Origin: CAZPEV01 sp964585635
GTDB lineage: Bacteria; Zixibacteria; MSB-5A5; GN15; JAAZOE01
Reading direction: 5' to 3'
NCBI GenBank assembly: GCA_964585635.1
Contig: CAZPEV010000160.1
Coordinates: forward strand, 1-7,653
Length of the DNA: 7,653 nucleotides
Position 1 is the first letter of the stretch, and each line of letters opens with the position of its first letter. The translations under genes and the position numbers were made by a program. The notes beneath the pieces were generated by a model. The model was not told the origin of the DNA. It did no database searches and worked only from the letters and a program-made list of their open reading frames with translations. Below are positions 1 through 6,728 of this stretch, in pieces.

Positions 1-1499
1 CGCAGCATCTCCGACAACTTGGTCCGGCTGAAGATATGCGCCAGCCATTTGGGATACTTCTGCAGTTCGCCGGTGATCAGGGTTTCGATCCATTGACCGG
101 TACTGTCAGACGTTCCCAAAAGCCTGCTTTCCAATGACCAGTAGAGAGAATCGGGACGAGCCGCATCGTCCTTCGAAAGGTAATAGTCCAGATAATAGAA
201 AAGGGTCACCTGGCGGATACGGAATATTGTCTGCCAGCGTTCAAAGACGGCACAACGGCTGACCAGCGGGGACGGGACGGCCAATCGATCCACCAGAAAG
301 GCGCTGTCGAGCGCGATCTGCTCGAAGGTCGCCGTCAGCATTTCCTCAGTGCCCAAGGGATAGTCGCGCAACAGGGATGGCAGCGCGCTGTCGGCAAAGA
401 CCCAGGGCAACGCCCGGGCCGCCTCCGTCACCAGGCGGCGATAGAATTCAAATCCGCCGCCGGCACCTTCGAGCAGACGGGTGCGGTACGGCGGATCGAC
501 TCGCACGGCCACCGCCTCCCATGAGGCGGAATCGACCACCGTGAGGGTCAGCCGCCCCAGAAGTGAATCCAGACCGCAGCGCCTGAAGATGGCCGCGACA
601 GCCGTGTCAACCTTGGCAACGGTAAAGAAACTATCGGGCAGTTGCGCCCCCTCATGCAGATACCGGTCAATTTCAAACAAGGCCGGATCGCTCCGGCCGC
701 TGTGCGCCCGAAAAGACTCCAGGCAGCGGCCGTACTCCGCCTCAGTCAATCTTGTCAGCGAATCGGCGACGACGAGCCAGGTCGACGGCGCCAAAGCATA
801 TCGAGACAGGGTAAAGTCCAGCGACGTCCGAAAACCGTGGCTTTGGCCCATGCGATTGTACATCCGGTAGAGCTGGGCGGCAGGGCCGCCCAAGGTCCTG
901 GCGGAATCATTCTGTAATCGATATAATCGGCGGGCGAGGTCGCTGCCGGCGCTGTCGGCAATGATGCCGGCCGCCTGCCGGGCGTCAAACCGTTTTTGAT
1001 CCACGGAGAAGACAAAACCGTAGAGCCGATCGGCGATACTGCGCGCCAGTTCGGCCGCGTCACGGATCACCGCCGGATCGACCTGCCGTTCTTCATATTG
1101 CTGAAGGACAAGATCGATGAACGCGCCGTCCGTCGAGTCGGCGATCGTCCCCCGCCAGTCGGCGAGCTTCTTGAACAGGAAGCCGTCCGTCATGATTGTC
1201 CGATAGCGATCCTCAAGCCCCTGGCGAAAATCGCGCGAGACGGCGGAGTCGCCCGGCGCCCGGAGAAACTCCTCCACCTGCCGGCAGGAGATGACCGCCA
1301 GTTCGTGGTCAAGGGCCGTGACCAGGTTATGCAACGAGGCGGCATCGGTAACGGTCGTATAATCGAATTGGAAGGGCGATTGCAGAAAGCGCTCCATGGC
1401 CGTGTCGGAGACGTTCAGGGGAGCAGCCGCAAGCCCGGTGGCCGACACCAGCGCCGCCAGGACGATGCCGCCGACATAACGGGTTGTCACCCCCGACAC
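1..1499 (-). CDS. Exported M3-like metallopeptidase homologue, probably inactive; C-terminus cut by window edge
   Basis: 499 residues are visible, reading leftward from a GTG at 1499-1497. The start sits directly after the arsM stop codon and has a GGAG 6 bases upstream (1509-1506), which favours it over the GTG at 1490. Residues 1 to about 26 form a Sec signal peptide (hydrophobic core GGIVLAALVSATGLAAA), so the protein should be periplasmic or surface-exposed. The rest follows the order of oligoendopeptidase-like M3 proteins: a RRLYRLQNDSAR segment (about 190-201) like the usual 'RN..A..lG' helix, then a GGGFEFYRRL stretch leading into the active-site position, then LP...R and a Glu pair (E385/E386) about 23-24 residues after it, and a C-terminal PKWLAHIFSRTKL segment like the family's 'YLRAW' helix. 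At the catalytic position the sequence is TEAAR (358-362, bases 414-428) instead of HExxH, so both zinc histidines are missing. The family assignment is by pattern memory, not a search. Probably only a few dozen residues lie beyond the edge. Confidence 0.72.
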   Translation of the reverse strand, partial: MSGVTTRYVGGIVLAALVSATGLAAAPLNVSDTAMERFLQSPFQFDYTTVTDAASLHNLVTALDHELAVISCRQVEEFLRAPGDSAVSRDFRQGLEDRYRTIMTDGFLFKKLADWRGTIADSTDGAFIDLVLQQYEERQVDPAVIRDAAELARSIADRLYGFVFSVDQKRFDARQAAGIIADSAGSDLARRLYRLQNDSARTLGGPAAQLYRMYNRMGQSHGFRTSLDFTLSRYALAPSTWLVVADSLTRLTEAEYGRCLESFRAHSGRSDPALFEIDRYLHEGAQLPDSFFTVAKVDTAVAAIFRRCGLDSLLGRLTLTVVDSASWEAVAVRVDPPYRTRLLEGAGGGFEFYRRLVTEAARALPWVFADSALPSLLRDYPLGTEEMLTATFEQIALDSAFLVDRLAVPSPLVSRCAVFERWQTIFRIRQVTLFYYLDYYLSKDDAARPDSLYWSLESRLLGTSDSTGQWIETLITGELQKYPKWLAHIFSRTKLSEML

Positions 1500-2336
1500 T
1501 TACTTCTCCGGCTTCCGGGCGAAAATTTTCGCCGAAGCGATCTTGCCCGCCAGGCTTTCCAACGGAGGAACCGCCGCTTCGCTCTTGGTTCCGCAACTGC
1601 AGCAGCCGCTTATAAAAGCCGTCAACTGCTGCCGGTCATACAGGAATCGGTCCACGACGTGGACTTCGGCAAGACCGGCAATCCCGGCCTGATCGAGGAA
1701 CTCCCCTTCATCCAGGGCGCCGGCGATACATCCGGCCCAAAGCCTCATATCGGTACGGACGGCCTCGGAGAGTTGGCCGATTGTAACGATGTCCGACACC
1801 AGCATCCGCCCCCCCGGCCGCAACACCCGGAAAATCTCGGCAAATACCCGGCCTTTGTCCGGCGACAGATTTACCACACAGTTGGACATGACCCAGTCGA
1901 CGCTGCCGTCGTCGACCGGCAAATGCTCCATTTCCCCCTGGCGCACCTCGATATTGGCGGCGCCGACGGCGGCGACATTCGCGCGCGCGCGGGCGATCAT
2001 GGCCGGGGTCATATCGACGCCGATCACCCGTCCGTTCGAGCCGACTTTATTCGCCGCCAGAAAGAGATCCAGTCCGGTGCCGCAGCCGAGATCCAGTACG
2101 GTTTCGCCCGGTTTGATCTTCATAAAGTCGACCGGATTGCCGCAGCCAAATGAGGTCAGGGTCAACCCTTTCGGCAAATCCGCCAGCCGCCGATCGGAAT
2201 AGTGAGCCGGGTCGGCCTTTATGCCGGCTGGGGGCAGGCCGCCGCAACACCCGGCGCCTTCGGGCGGGGTAACCTTTTCCCCATAAAACCGTTTCACCTC
2301 GTCTTTGATCTTTGTTTTATCATCGGGTTGTGCCAT
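1500..2336 (-). CDS. arsM: Arsenite S-adenosylmethionine methyltransferase
   Basis: 278 residues. ArsM transfers methyl groups from S-adenosylmethionine to As(III), giving methylated and partly volatile arsenicals, in the cytoplasm. The class I methyltransferase fold is plain: motif I VLDLGCGTGLD (80-90), motif II acidic GVDMT (106-110), and the EIFRVLRPGGRML stretch (167-179). The arsenic-binding cysteines known in the family all have counterparts: SFGCGNP (C65), MSNCVVNLSPDKGRVF (C153) and WAGCIAGAL (C203). There is also an N-terminal CC pair (30-31) and a C-terminal CCSC cluster (245-248). Two in-frame ATGs exist, at 2342 and 2336. The GGAGGG at 2348-2343 abuts the first but lies 6 bases from the second, so 2336 is chosen. 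No arsR, arsB or arsC is seen nearby. The downstream pseudopeptidase gene begins right after the TAA, suggesting co-transcription and coupled translation. Confidence 0.95.
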   Translation of the reverse strand: MAQPDDKTKIKDEVKRFYGEKVTPPEGAGCCGGLPPAGIKADPAHYSDRRLADLPKGLTLTSFGCGNPVDFMKIKPGETVLDLGCGTGLDLFLAANKVGSNGRVIGVDMTPAMIARARANVAAVGAANIEVRQGEMEHLPVDDGSVDWVMSNCVVNLSPDKGRVFAEIFRVLRPGGRMLVSDIVTIGQLSEAVRTDMRLWAGCIAGALDEGEFLDQAGIAGLAEVHVVDRFLYDRQQLTAFISGCCSCGTKSEAAVPPLESLAGKIASAKIFARKPEK

Positions 2337-2342
2337 AACCAT

Positions 2343-2348
2343 CCCTCC
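2343..2348 (-). promoter_or_regulatory. Ribosome binding site that decides the arsM start
   Basis: GGAGGG on the minus strand. It touches the ATG at 2342-2340 with no spacing, but leaves 6 bases to the ATG at 2336-2334, making the second ATG the workable start. Confidence 0.75.
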
Positions 2349-2364
2349 GGTTTGTCGTTACCAT

Positions 2365-2394
2365 AATTTACAACGAAGAGGGCCGGTCTGGCAA
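2365..2394 (-). promoter_or_regulatory. Candidate sigma-70-type promoter of arsM
   Basis: On the minus strand there is a -35-like TTGCCA (2394-2389), an 18-base spacer, and a -10-like TAAATT (2370-2365). Transcription would begin near 2358 and give a leader of about 20 bases, just long enough for the GGAGGG site. I see no convincing ArsR-type inverted repeat over it, so arsenic-dependent control is not shown here. Seen by eye only. Confidence 0.5.
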
Positions 2395-2402
2395 TAATTC
2401 CC

Positions 2403-2430
2403 TTGCTTTTTTGGAGGCCGCAAATATATT
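2403..2430 (+). promoter_or_regulatory. Candidate sigma-70-type promoter of the riboswitch-receptor-symporter operon
   Basis: TTGCTT (2403-2408), a 16-base spacer, and TATATT (2425-2430), which matches the -10 consensus at five of six bases. The predicted transcript start near 2437 would place the complete first TPP aptamer (from 2459) at the 5' end of the mRNA. It lies back to back with the arsM promoter in the same short intergenic stretch. Confidence 0.5.
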
Positions 2431-2458
2431 GTCGTTCGATGTAATGACATAAAAGAAA

Positions 2459-2535
2459 GCCGTTGGGGGTGGCCGTCTGGCCTGAGAACAAACCCTCACG
2501 ACCTGATCCGGGTAATGCCGGCGGAGGGAAACGGC
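2459..2535 (+). promoter_or_regulatory. TPP riboswitch aptamer 1 (THI element)
   Basis: A complete thiamin-pyrophosphate aptamer. P1 pairs GCCGTT (2459-2464) with AACGGC (2530-2535). The conserved pyrimidine-sensing CTGAGA is at 2482-2487. ACCTGATC is at 2501-2508, followed by the CCGG-GTAAT-GCCGG arm and GCGGAGGGAA (2521-2530), which hold the pyrophosphate-binding core of the family. Stem P3 is very short (GGCC/GGCC). It differs from the consensus in having CGACCTGATC in place of the common GAACCTGATC. The aptamer is followed within 20 bases by an intrinsic terminator, so binding of TPP should stop transcription of the uptake operon. The first 15 bases after the P1 start are identical to aptamer 2 (2460-2474 versus 2617-2631), pointing to a local duplication. 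Confidence 0.93.
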
Positions 2536-2551
2536 GCCAGATTTCTTCAAA

Positions 2552-2598
2552 CTGCCTGCCGTAATCCCTCCCCTGCAACGGCGGGCGGTTTTCTTTTT
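2552..2598 (+). terminator. Intrinsic terminator of riboswitch 1, with antiterminator partner
   Basis: CTGCCTGCCG (2552-2561) pairs with CGGCGGGCGG (2579-2588) in a 10-pair stem with two G-U pairs and a 17-base loop, followed by TTTTCTTTTT (2589-2598). The loop contains TCCCTCC (2565-2571), exactly complementary to GGAGGGA (2523-2529) in the 3' core of aptamer 1. That pairing encloses the left terminator arm and crosses the terminator stem, so the two are mutually exclusive. This is the layout expected of a switch that reads through without TPP and terminates with TPP. Pairings were read by eye and no energies were calculated. Confidence 0.85.
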
Positions 2599-2614
2599 GG
2601 GAATAGGCTTGAGT

Positions 2615-2694
2615 ATCCGTTGGGGGTGGCCTGACCGGCCTGAGATCATACCCCCGGAACCTGATCCGGATAATACCGGCGTAGGGAAATGGAT
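2615..2694 (+). promoter_or_regulatory. TPP riboswitch aptamer 2 (THI element)
   Basis: The second complete aptamer in the same leader. P1 pairs ATCCGTT (2615-2621) with AATGGAT (2688-2694), with one G-U pair. P2 pairs GGGGGT with ACCCCC. CTGAGA, GAACCTGATC, the CCGGATAATACCGG arm and GCGTAGGGAA all fit the family consensus more closely than in aptamer 1. No terminator with a U-tract follows. The distance to the receptor start is about 80 bases, which suits control of translation initiation. Confidence 0.95.
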
Positions 2695-2769
2695 TGGGTT
2701 GCCTCGGCAGCCTGCACCGCTTTCTTCACCAGTTATCCGGGTTGGCGGCTTGTGTCAATGAAAGGAGAA
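2690..2769 (+). promoter_or_regulatory. Candidate translational expression platform of riboswitch 2
   Basis: ATCCG at 2735-2739 repeats the 5' strand of P1 (2615-2619) and can pair with TGGAT (2690-2694), competing with P1. TTCTTC (2722-2727) can pair with GGAGAA (2764-2769), covering the receptor's Shine-Dalgarno site. These two pairings cross, so they exclude each other: with TPP, P1 would form and TTCTTC would be free to mask the ribosome site; without TPP, the ATCCG pairing would keep it open. A 6-pair hairpin (GGTTGC, loop CTCG, GCAGCC; 2697-2712) also follows P1. This model is an inference from complementarity by eye; the short pairings could be chance. Confidence 0.4.
2762..2767 (+). 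promoter_or_regulatory. Ribosome binding site of the TonB-dependent receptor
   Basis: AAGGAG with 6 bases to the ATG at 2774. It fixes the start, and is the likely target of riboswitch 2. Confidence 0.85.
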
Positions 2770-2773
2770 CGCC

Positions 2774-5247
2774 ATGAAACGATTGTGCATCCTTTCGGCG
2801 CTTGTGCTTCTGACCGCCGCCTGCCCCGACCGACTTCCGGCGCAACGCCTGCTGCATGGGCAGGTGCTCGACAAGGACAGGCAGCCGATCAGCCATGTGA
2901 CCGTCCAGTCTTCGGCCATGAACAGCCCCCTGGAAACCGACCTTGACGGCCGCTTCAGCGCCGACCTTTCCTCGGGCGGTTCACATCCGCTGACCTTTTC
3001 ACACGTGGGCTATGTTCCCCGGACAATCCGGGTCGGCGCCGACCAGGATTCCATCGTCGTCGTCCTGGTGGAGCAGGTTTATCCCATGCAGGGGATCACC
3101 GTCACCGCCGGACGGGCGATTGAGAAGCAGACGCCGATCGCCTTCGCCACCGTCGATCGCAATGAGATTCAACGCGACTTCGACATCGGCGAGATGCCGG
3201 CTCTCTTGGAAACGACTCCCAACCTCTACGCCTATTCCGACGCCGGCGGGGGATTGGGATACAGCTATCTCAAAATCCGCGGCTTCGACGCCCGCCGGAC
3301 GCCGGTCTATATCAACGGCATTCCCTTGAACGACCCGGAAGACCAGGCCCTGTATTTCGTCGATCTGCCCGATTTCGCCGCCAGCGTCGATAACATTCAG
3401 ATTCAGCGCGGTTCCGGCGGCTCGCTGTACGGTGAGGCGGCCTTTGGCGGCGCCATCAATATGCTGACCAGCCCTTTGTCGCGCGAACGCCAGTTTGTCG
3501 GCGAGTTCGGGTACGGCGGCTTTTTGCAGCAGGGAACGACGATCGGTCTGATGCGCAAATCATCGGTGGCCTATTCCACCGGCCTGCTCGACAACGGCTG
3601 GTCGCTGTCGGGGCGTTGGATTCAGCAGTTCTCCGACGGGTATCGGAAAAAATCCTGGTACGACGGCACCGCCTATTACCTGTCGATCGGCAGAGTCGAC
3701 CCCAAGATGATAACGACGCTGAACCTGTACGGCGGCCCGATGAAAACCCACGCCGCCTGGGACGGCATCACCCGCGCCACCGAAAGGACCGACCGCCGCG
3801 CCAACCCCTACGATTACGACAACGAAACCGACAACTTCAGCCAGCCGCATTTCGAACTACACAATATCTACAACTTCACCGACCGGCTGACACTCTACAA
3901 CACCCTCTATTACATCCGGGGATCGGGATACTATGAGCAATTGAAAACCGCCGATGATCTGTACGCCTACAACCTGAGCGACTCCAGCCTGACCAGCGAC
4001 CTGGTTCGCCGCAAATGGGTGGTCAAGGGGCAGCAGGGTCTGTCCAGCCAGGCGGCTCTGACCGGAGATCGCTTTCGCAGCGCTCTGGGCGGCTCGTATT
4101 ACTTTTTTCAATCGGAGCATTGGGGTGAAGTAATCTGGGCCTCCGCCCTCGATCCGTCGCTTCGGGATATTCATCAGCCGGGGCGATACTACGAACATTT
4201 CGGCAAATATCAGAATCTGGCCGGTTATGCTTCCCACATGCAGCAGGTGACCGACCGTCTCAGCTTGGGCGCCAACCTTCAAATTCGCTATCTGCATATC
4301 AACGTTCACNNNNNNNNNNCCATACCTCTGTTGGTATCTATCCGCGGCGGATCTACAGCATCCATTGTCTGTTCCTGTCGCGCCGCCTTGGCGCCACCTA
4401 TGCCCTCAGCGACCGGCTCTCGGCCTTCGGCGGATTTTCGATCGCCTCGCACGAGCCAAACGATGACATGATCGACGACACCGATGATCCCGGCGACCAT
4501 CCCCGGCTGGAGGTCTTGGGAGAGAAGGATGGCCTGATCCTCTACGGCAATCCGACCGTCAAAGCTGAGCGGCTGTACGACTGCGAACTGGGGTTCAATT
4601 ATCGCTCTACCCGCCTGGCGCTGGACGCCAACCTGTTTTGGATGGAATATCGACACGAAATCGTGCCGGACGGCGGCCTGACCGATGACGGCTTCCCGAC
4701 CTATGGCAACGCCGACCGCTCGCTTCATCGCGGCATCGAAACCGCCCTGGCAGTCACGCTTCGGCACGACCTGAAGATCGAAGCCAACTACTCCTTCAAC
4801 GACAACTGGATCAAGAAGTACGACCAGATTCTGTACGATTGGTCCACCGGGCAGACCTCGGTCGTTCATCGGCGCGACGTCGCCGTGCCGCAATTTCCGA
4901 CCTATCTGGCCAACCTCAAGCTCGACTACACCTATGGCTCGGTCGCGGCCATATATTGCCTGCGGGCGGTCGGCCGGCAGTTTCCCTACCTCGACGGCCG
5001 CTTTGCCGACCGGGGCGGATGGCGGGAGGATGTTTCGCTGGCGCCGTACACGGTCTCCTCGCTGAAAGGGATAATCAAGCTCGGCTCCGTCATGGACGAT
5101 GGAGAATTGGCGCTGGAAGGACGGATCGACAACTTGTTCAATCAAAGATTCGAGACCTTCGGTTATTATGCCTCGTGGGATGACCAGTATCTGTACTGGC
5201 CGGGGGCGGAGCGAAGCTGGTTTGCGCGGCTGAGGCTGACCATTTGA
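2774..5247 (+). CDS. TonB-dependent outer-membrane receptor, predicted thiamin/thiamin-precursor uptake (interrupted by assembly gap)
   Basis: About 820 codons are visible, split by the N run. Residues 1 to about 24 are a signal peptide (MKRLCILSALVLLTAAC...LPAQ); the cysteine at 17 is not in a good lipobox. Residues about 26-100 form a carboxypeptidase-regulatory-like domain (LHGQVLDKDRQPISHVTV ... FSHVGYVPRTI). A TonB-box-like MQGITVTA follows at 105-112. The plug domain spans about 117-232 (KIRGFDARRTPVYINGIPLND, RGSGGSLYG, GGAINML at 225-231). The rest is a beta-barrel rich in alternating aromatic strands, ending with a typical RLRLTI and TGA. The frame is 2774-based before the gap. After it the barrel continues in another frame from about 4321 (RLGATYALSDRLSAFGGFS) to 5247, so the change of frame is explained by unknown missing bases. 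Substrate prediction rests on the two upstream TPP riboswitches and the co-operonic symporter, since the sequence alone does not reveal the ligand. The receptor would cross the outer membrane using TonB-ExbBD energy. Confidence 0.92.
4310..4319. other. Assembly gap (ten N bases) inside the receptor gene
   Basis: Ten Ns is a common placeholder for a scaffold join of unknown size. The reading frame before the gap ends in LQIRYLHINVH and a different frame after it carries the barrel on without stops, so the number of missing bases is not a multiple compatible with ten. The receptor should not be called a frameshifted pseudogene on this basis. Confidence 0.97.
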
Positions 5248-6662
5248 TATTGAGCTGGCTTGACCTTCTGCCGCTGGCGATTTACCTCGCCATCCTGGTC
5301 GCGATAGGGCTGTGGGGCCTGCGCTGGCGGGCGAAATCGCAAGAAAGCCTTATTTTGGCCGGACGGCAACTGACCCTCCCGGCCTTCGTCGCCTCGCTGG
5401 TGTCGACCTGGTACGGCGGCATCCTCGGTGTGGGGGAGTTTTCCTATAAGTACGGTCTGTCCAATTGGCTGGTCTTCGGCGTCCCCTATTATATGGCGGC
5501 GGCAATCTTCGCCATGTTCATCGTCCGCCGGGCCCGTTCGTCACCCGAGATGACCATCCCGGATCGCCTGTTTAAATCGTATGGCCCGGCCGCCGCCGCC
5601 GCCGGGTCATCGGTTCTGGTCATCGTCACCCTGCCGGTGGCCAACGCCTTGATGCTCGGCATCCTGGGCCATCAGTTGTTCGGCGTTCCGGTCTGGATCG
5701 GCATCATTTGCGGCGTCGTCTTTTCCGTCTTCCATGTCATGACCGGCGGCTTCCGCGCCGTCGTCTGGACCGATATCCTGCAGTTTTCGCTGATGTACCT
5801 CGGCTTCATTATCCTCTTTGCCTTTGCCGCGGTCAAGCTGGGAGGATTGATTTACCTGCAGTCCCATCTGCCGCAGACCCATTTCTCCGCCACCGGCGGG
5901 AATCCCCCCGGCTATATCGCCATCTGGTATATCATCGCCTTGACAACGCTGGTCGATCCGGCCTTTTATCAGCGCTGTTTCGCCTCGAAATCGGTCGCGG
6001 TGGCTCGCCGGGGAATCTGGATTTCGATCCTGTTTTGGTTTTGCTTCGACTTTATGACCACCAGTTGCGGGCTGTACGCCCGGGCGCTGCTGCCCAATCT
6101 GGACAGCCCGGTGGCGGCCTACCCGGCCCTGGCCAAGGAACTCCTTCCGACCGGGCTGTTGGGCTTGTTTTTTCTTTCGATCGTGGCCACGGTCATGTCG
6201 ACCGTCGATTCGTACATCTTCCTGACCGGTACCACCATCAGCCATGACCTGGTCTGGCGCTACAAGAAATTTCAGGATACTCGGATCAAGCATTTTACCG
6301 TCATCGGGCTGACTATTTCCGGTCTGGCCACTATTTTCATTGCCTTGTCATCGGAATCGGTGGTCAATATCTGGCACGACTTCGGATCGGTCGGAACGTC
6401 GGCCCTTCTGCTTCCGCTCATGACCTCCTATTGGGGTCGCTACCAATACTCCGGACGGGGAGCATTGGTGTCAATCATCCTGTCGGCCGCCCTGACGGCC
6501 CTGGCCCTGCTTTATCCGCAGTGTACCGCTGAGGGGAAATACCTCTTGGGCGTCGAGCCGATCTTCATCGGACTGGGGGTTTCGGCCGCCGCCTTTGCTT
6601 TGGCCCATACCACGAAACCGGCTTTGCTCATACCCTTCAGCCCCGGCCAGGCCGGCCGGTAG
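5244..6662 (+). CDS. Sodium:solute symporter (SSS family), predicted thiamin/thiamin-precursor permease
   Basis: 472 residues, an inner-membrane protein with about 13 hydrophobic segments beginning at LDLLPLAIYLAILVAIGLW (6-24). Family marks are the early AGRQLTLPAFVASLVSTWYG stretch with its GxxxGVGEF continuation, IPDRLF, and GGFRAVVWTDILQ (168-180), which matches the SSS pattern GG..AV.WTD..Q. Length is normal to slightly short for the family, with no extended C-terminal tail. The start is TTG at 5244, overlapping the receptor's TGA by four bases (TTGA); GAGG at 5232-5235 lies 8 bases upstream. A second in-frame TTG at 5250 is worse placed. Coupled translation with the receptor is likely. 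The pantothenate symporter PanF and the riboswitch-linked, PanF-like thiamin transporter candidate ThiV belong to the same family, so thiamin or a pyrimidine precursor is the inferred cargo, moved with sodium. Substrate is not proven by sequence. Confidence 0.9.
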   Translation: MILSWLDLLPLAIYLAILVAIGLWGLRWRAKSQESLILAGRQLTLPAFVASLVSTWYGGILGVGEFSYKYGLSNWLVFGVPYYMAAAIFAMFIVRRARSSPEMTIPDRLFKSYGPAAAAAGSSVLVIVTLPVANALMLGILGHQLFGVPVWIGIICGVVFSVFHVMTGGFRAVVWTDILQFSLMYLGFIILFAFAAVKLGGLIYLQSHLPQTHFSATGGNPPGYIAIWYIIALTTLVDPAFYQRCFASKSVAVARRGIWISILFWFCFDFMTTSCGLYARALLPNLDSPVAAYPALAKELLPTGLLGLFFLSIVATVMSTVDSYIFLTGTTISHDLVWRYKKFQDTRIKHFTVIGLTISGLATIFIALSSESVVNIWHDFGSVGTSALLLPLMTSYWGRYQYSGRGALVSIILSAALTALALLYPQCTAEGKYLLGVEPIFIGLGVSAAAFALAHTTKPALLIPFSPGQAGR

Positions 6663-6665
6663 CGG

Positions 6666-6694
6666 TTAATATTTCCTCCCGTATCTCCGATAAT
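6666..6694 (+). promoter_or_regulatory. Candidate promoter of the downstream helical protein gene
   Basis: TTAATA (6666-6671), 17-base spacer, GATAAT (6689-6694), close to the sigma-70 consensus. Transcription would begin near 6701, about 28 bases before the ATG at 6729. This suggests the last gene is not simply part of the TPP-controlled operon, although no terminator is visible after the symporter. Confidence 0.45.
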
Positions 6695-6728
6695 TGAATA
6701 CATAAATGGTCGGTTTGCCGGTCTGAAA

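Noticed and set aside
481..870. Plus-strand open frame of 129 codons
   Set aside because: It is antisense to the peptidase-like gene, Arg/Ser-rich, and has no ribosome site or motif.
996..2153. Plus-strand open frame of 385 codons
   Set aside because: It lies antisense to arsM and the peptidase-like gene. Its product is rich in Arg, Gly, His and Asp with no recognisable domain, whereas the minus strand carries clear family motifs. It is a high-GC shadow frame.
2439..2450. Short inverted repeat ATGT-AATG-ACAT in the divergent promoter region, considered as an operator
   Set aside because: Four-base arms are expected by chance and do not match a known ArsR or other operator pattern.
2689..2946. 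Small open frame beginning in TPP aptamer 2
   Set aside because: Its start lies in the P1 strand of the aptamer with no ribosome site, and it runs into the receptor gene out of frame.
4306..5145. Minus-strand open frame of 279 codons
   Set aside because: It is antisense to the beta-barrel half of the receptor and has no family motif; a shadow frame.
5607..6293. Minus-strand open frame of 228 codons
   Set aside because: It is antisense to the symporter and highly hydrophilic and low in complexity, as expected opposite a membrane protein gene.
6643..6655. Palindrome CCGGCC-A-GGCCGG at the end of the symporter gene, considered as a terminator
   Set aside because: It lies within the coding sequence, has almost no loop, and is not followed by a U-tract.
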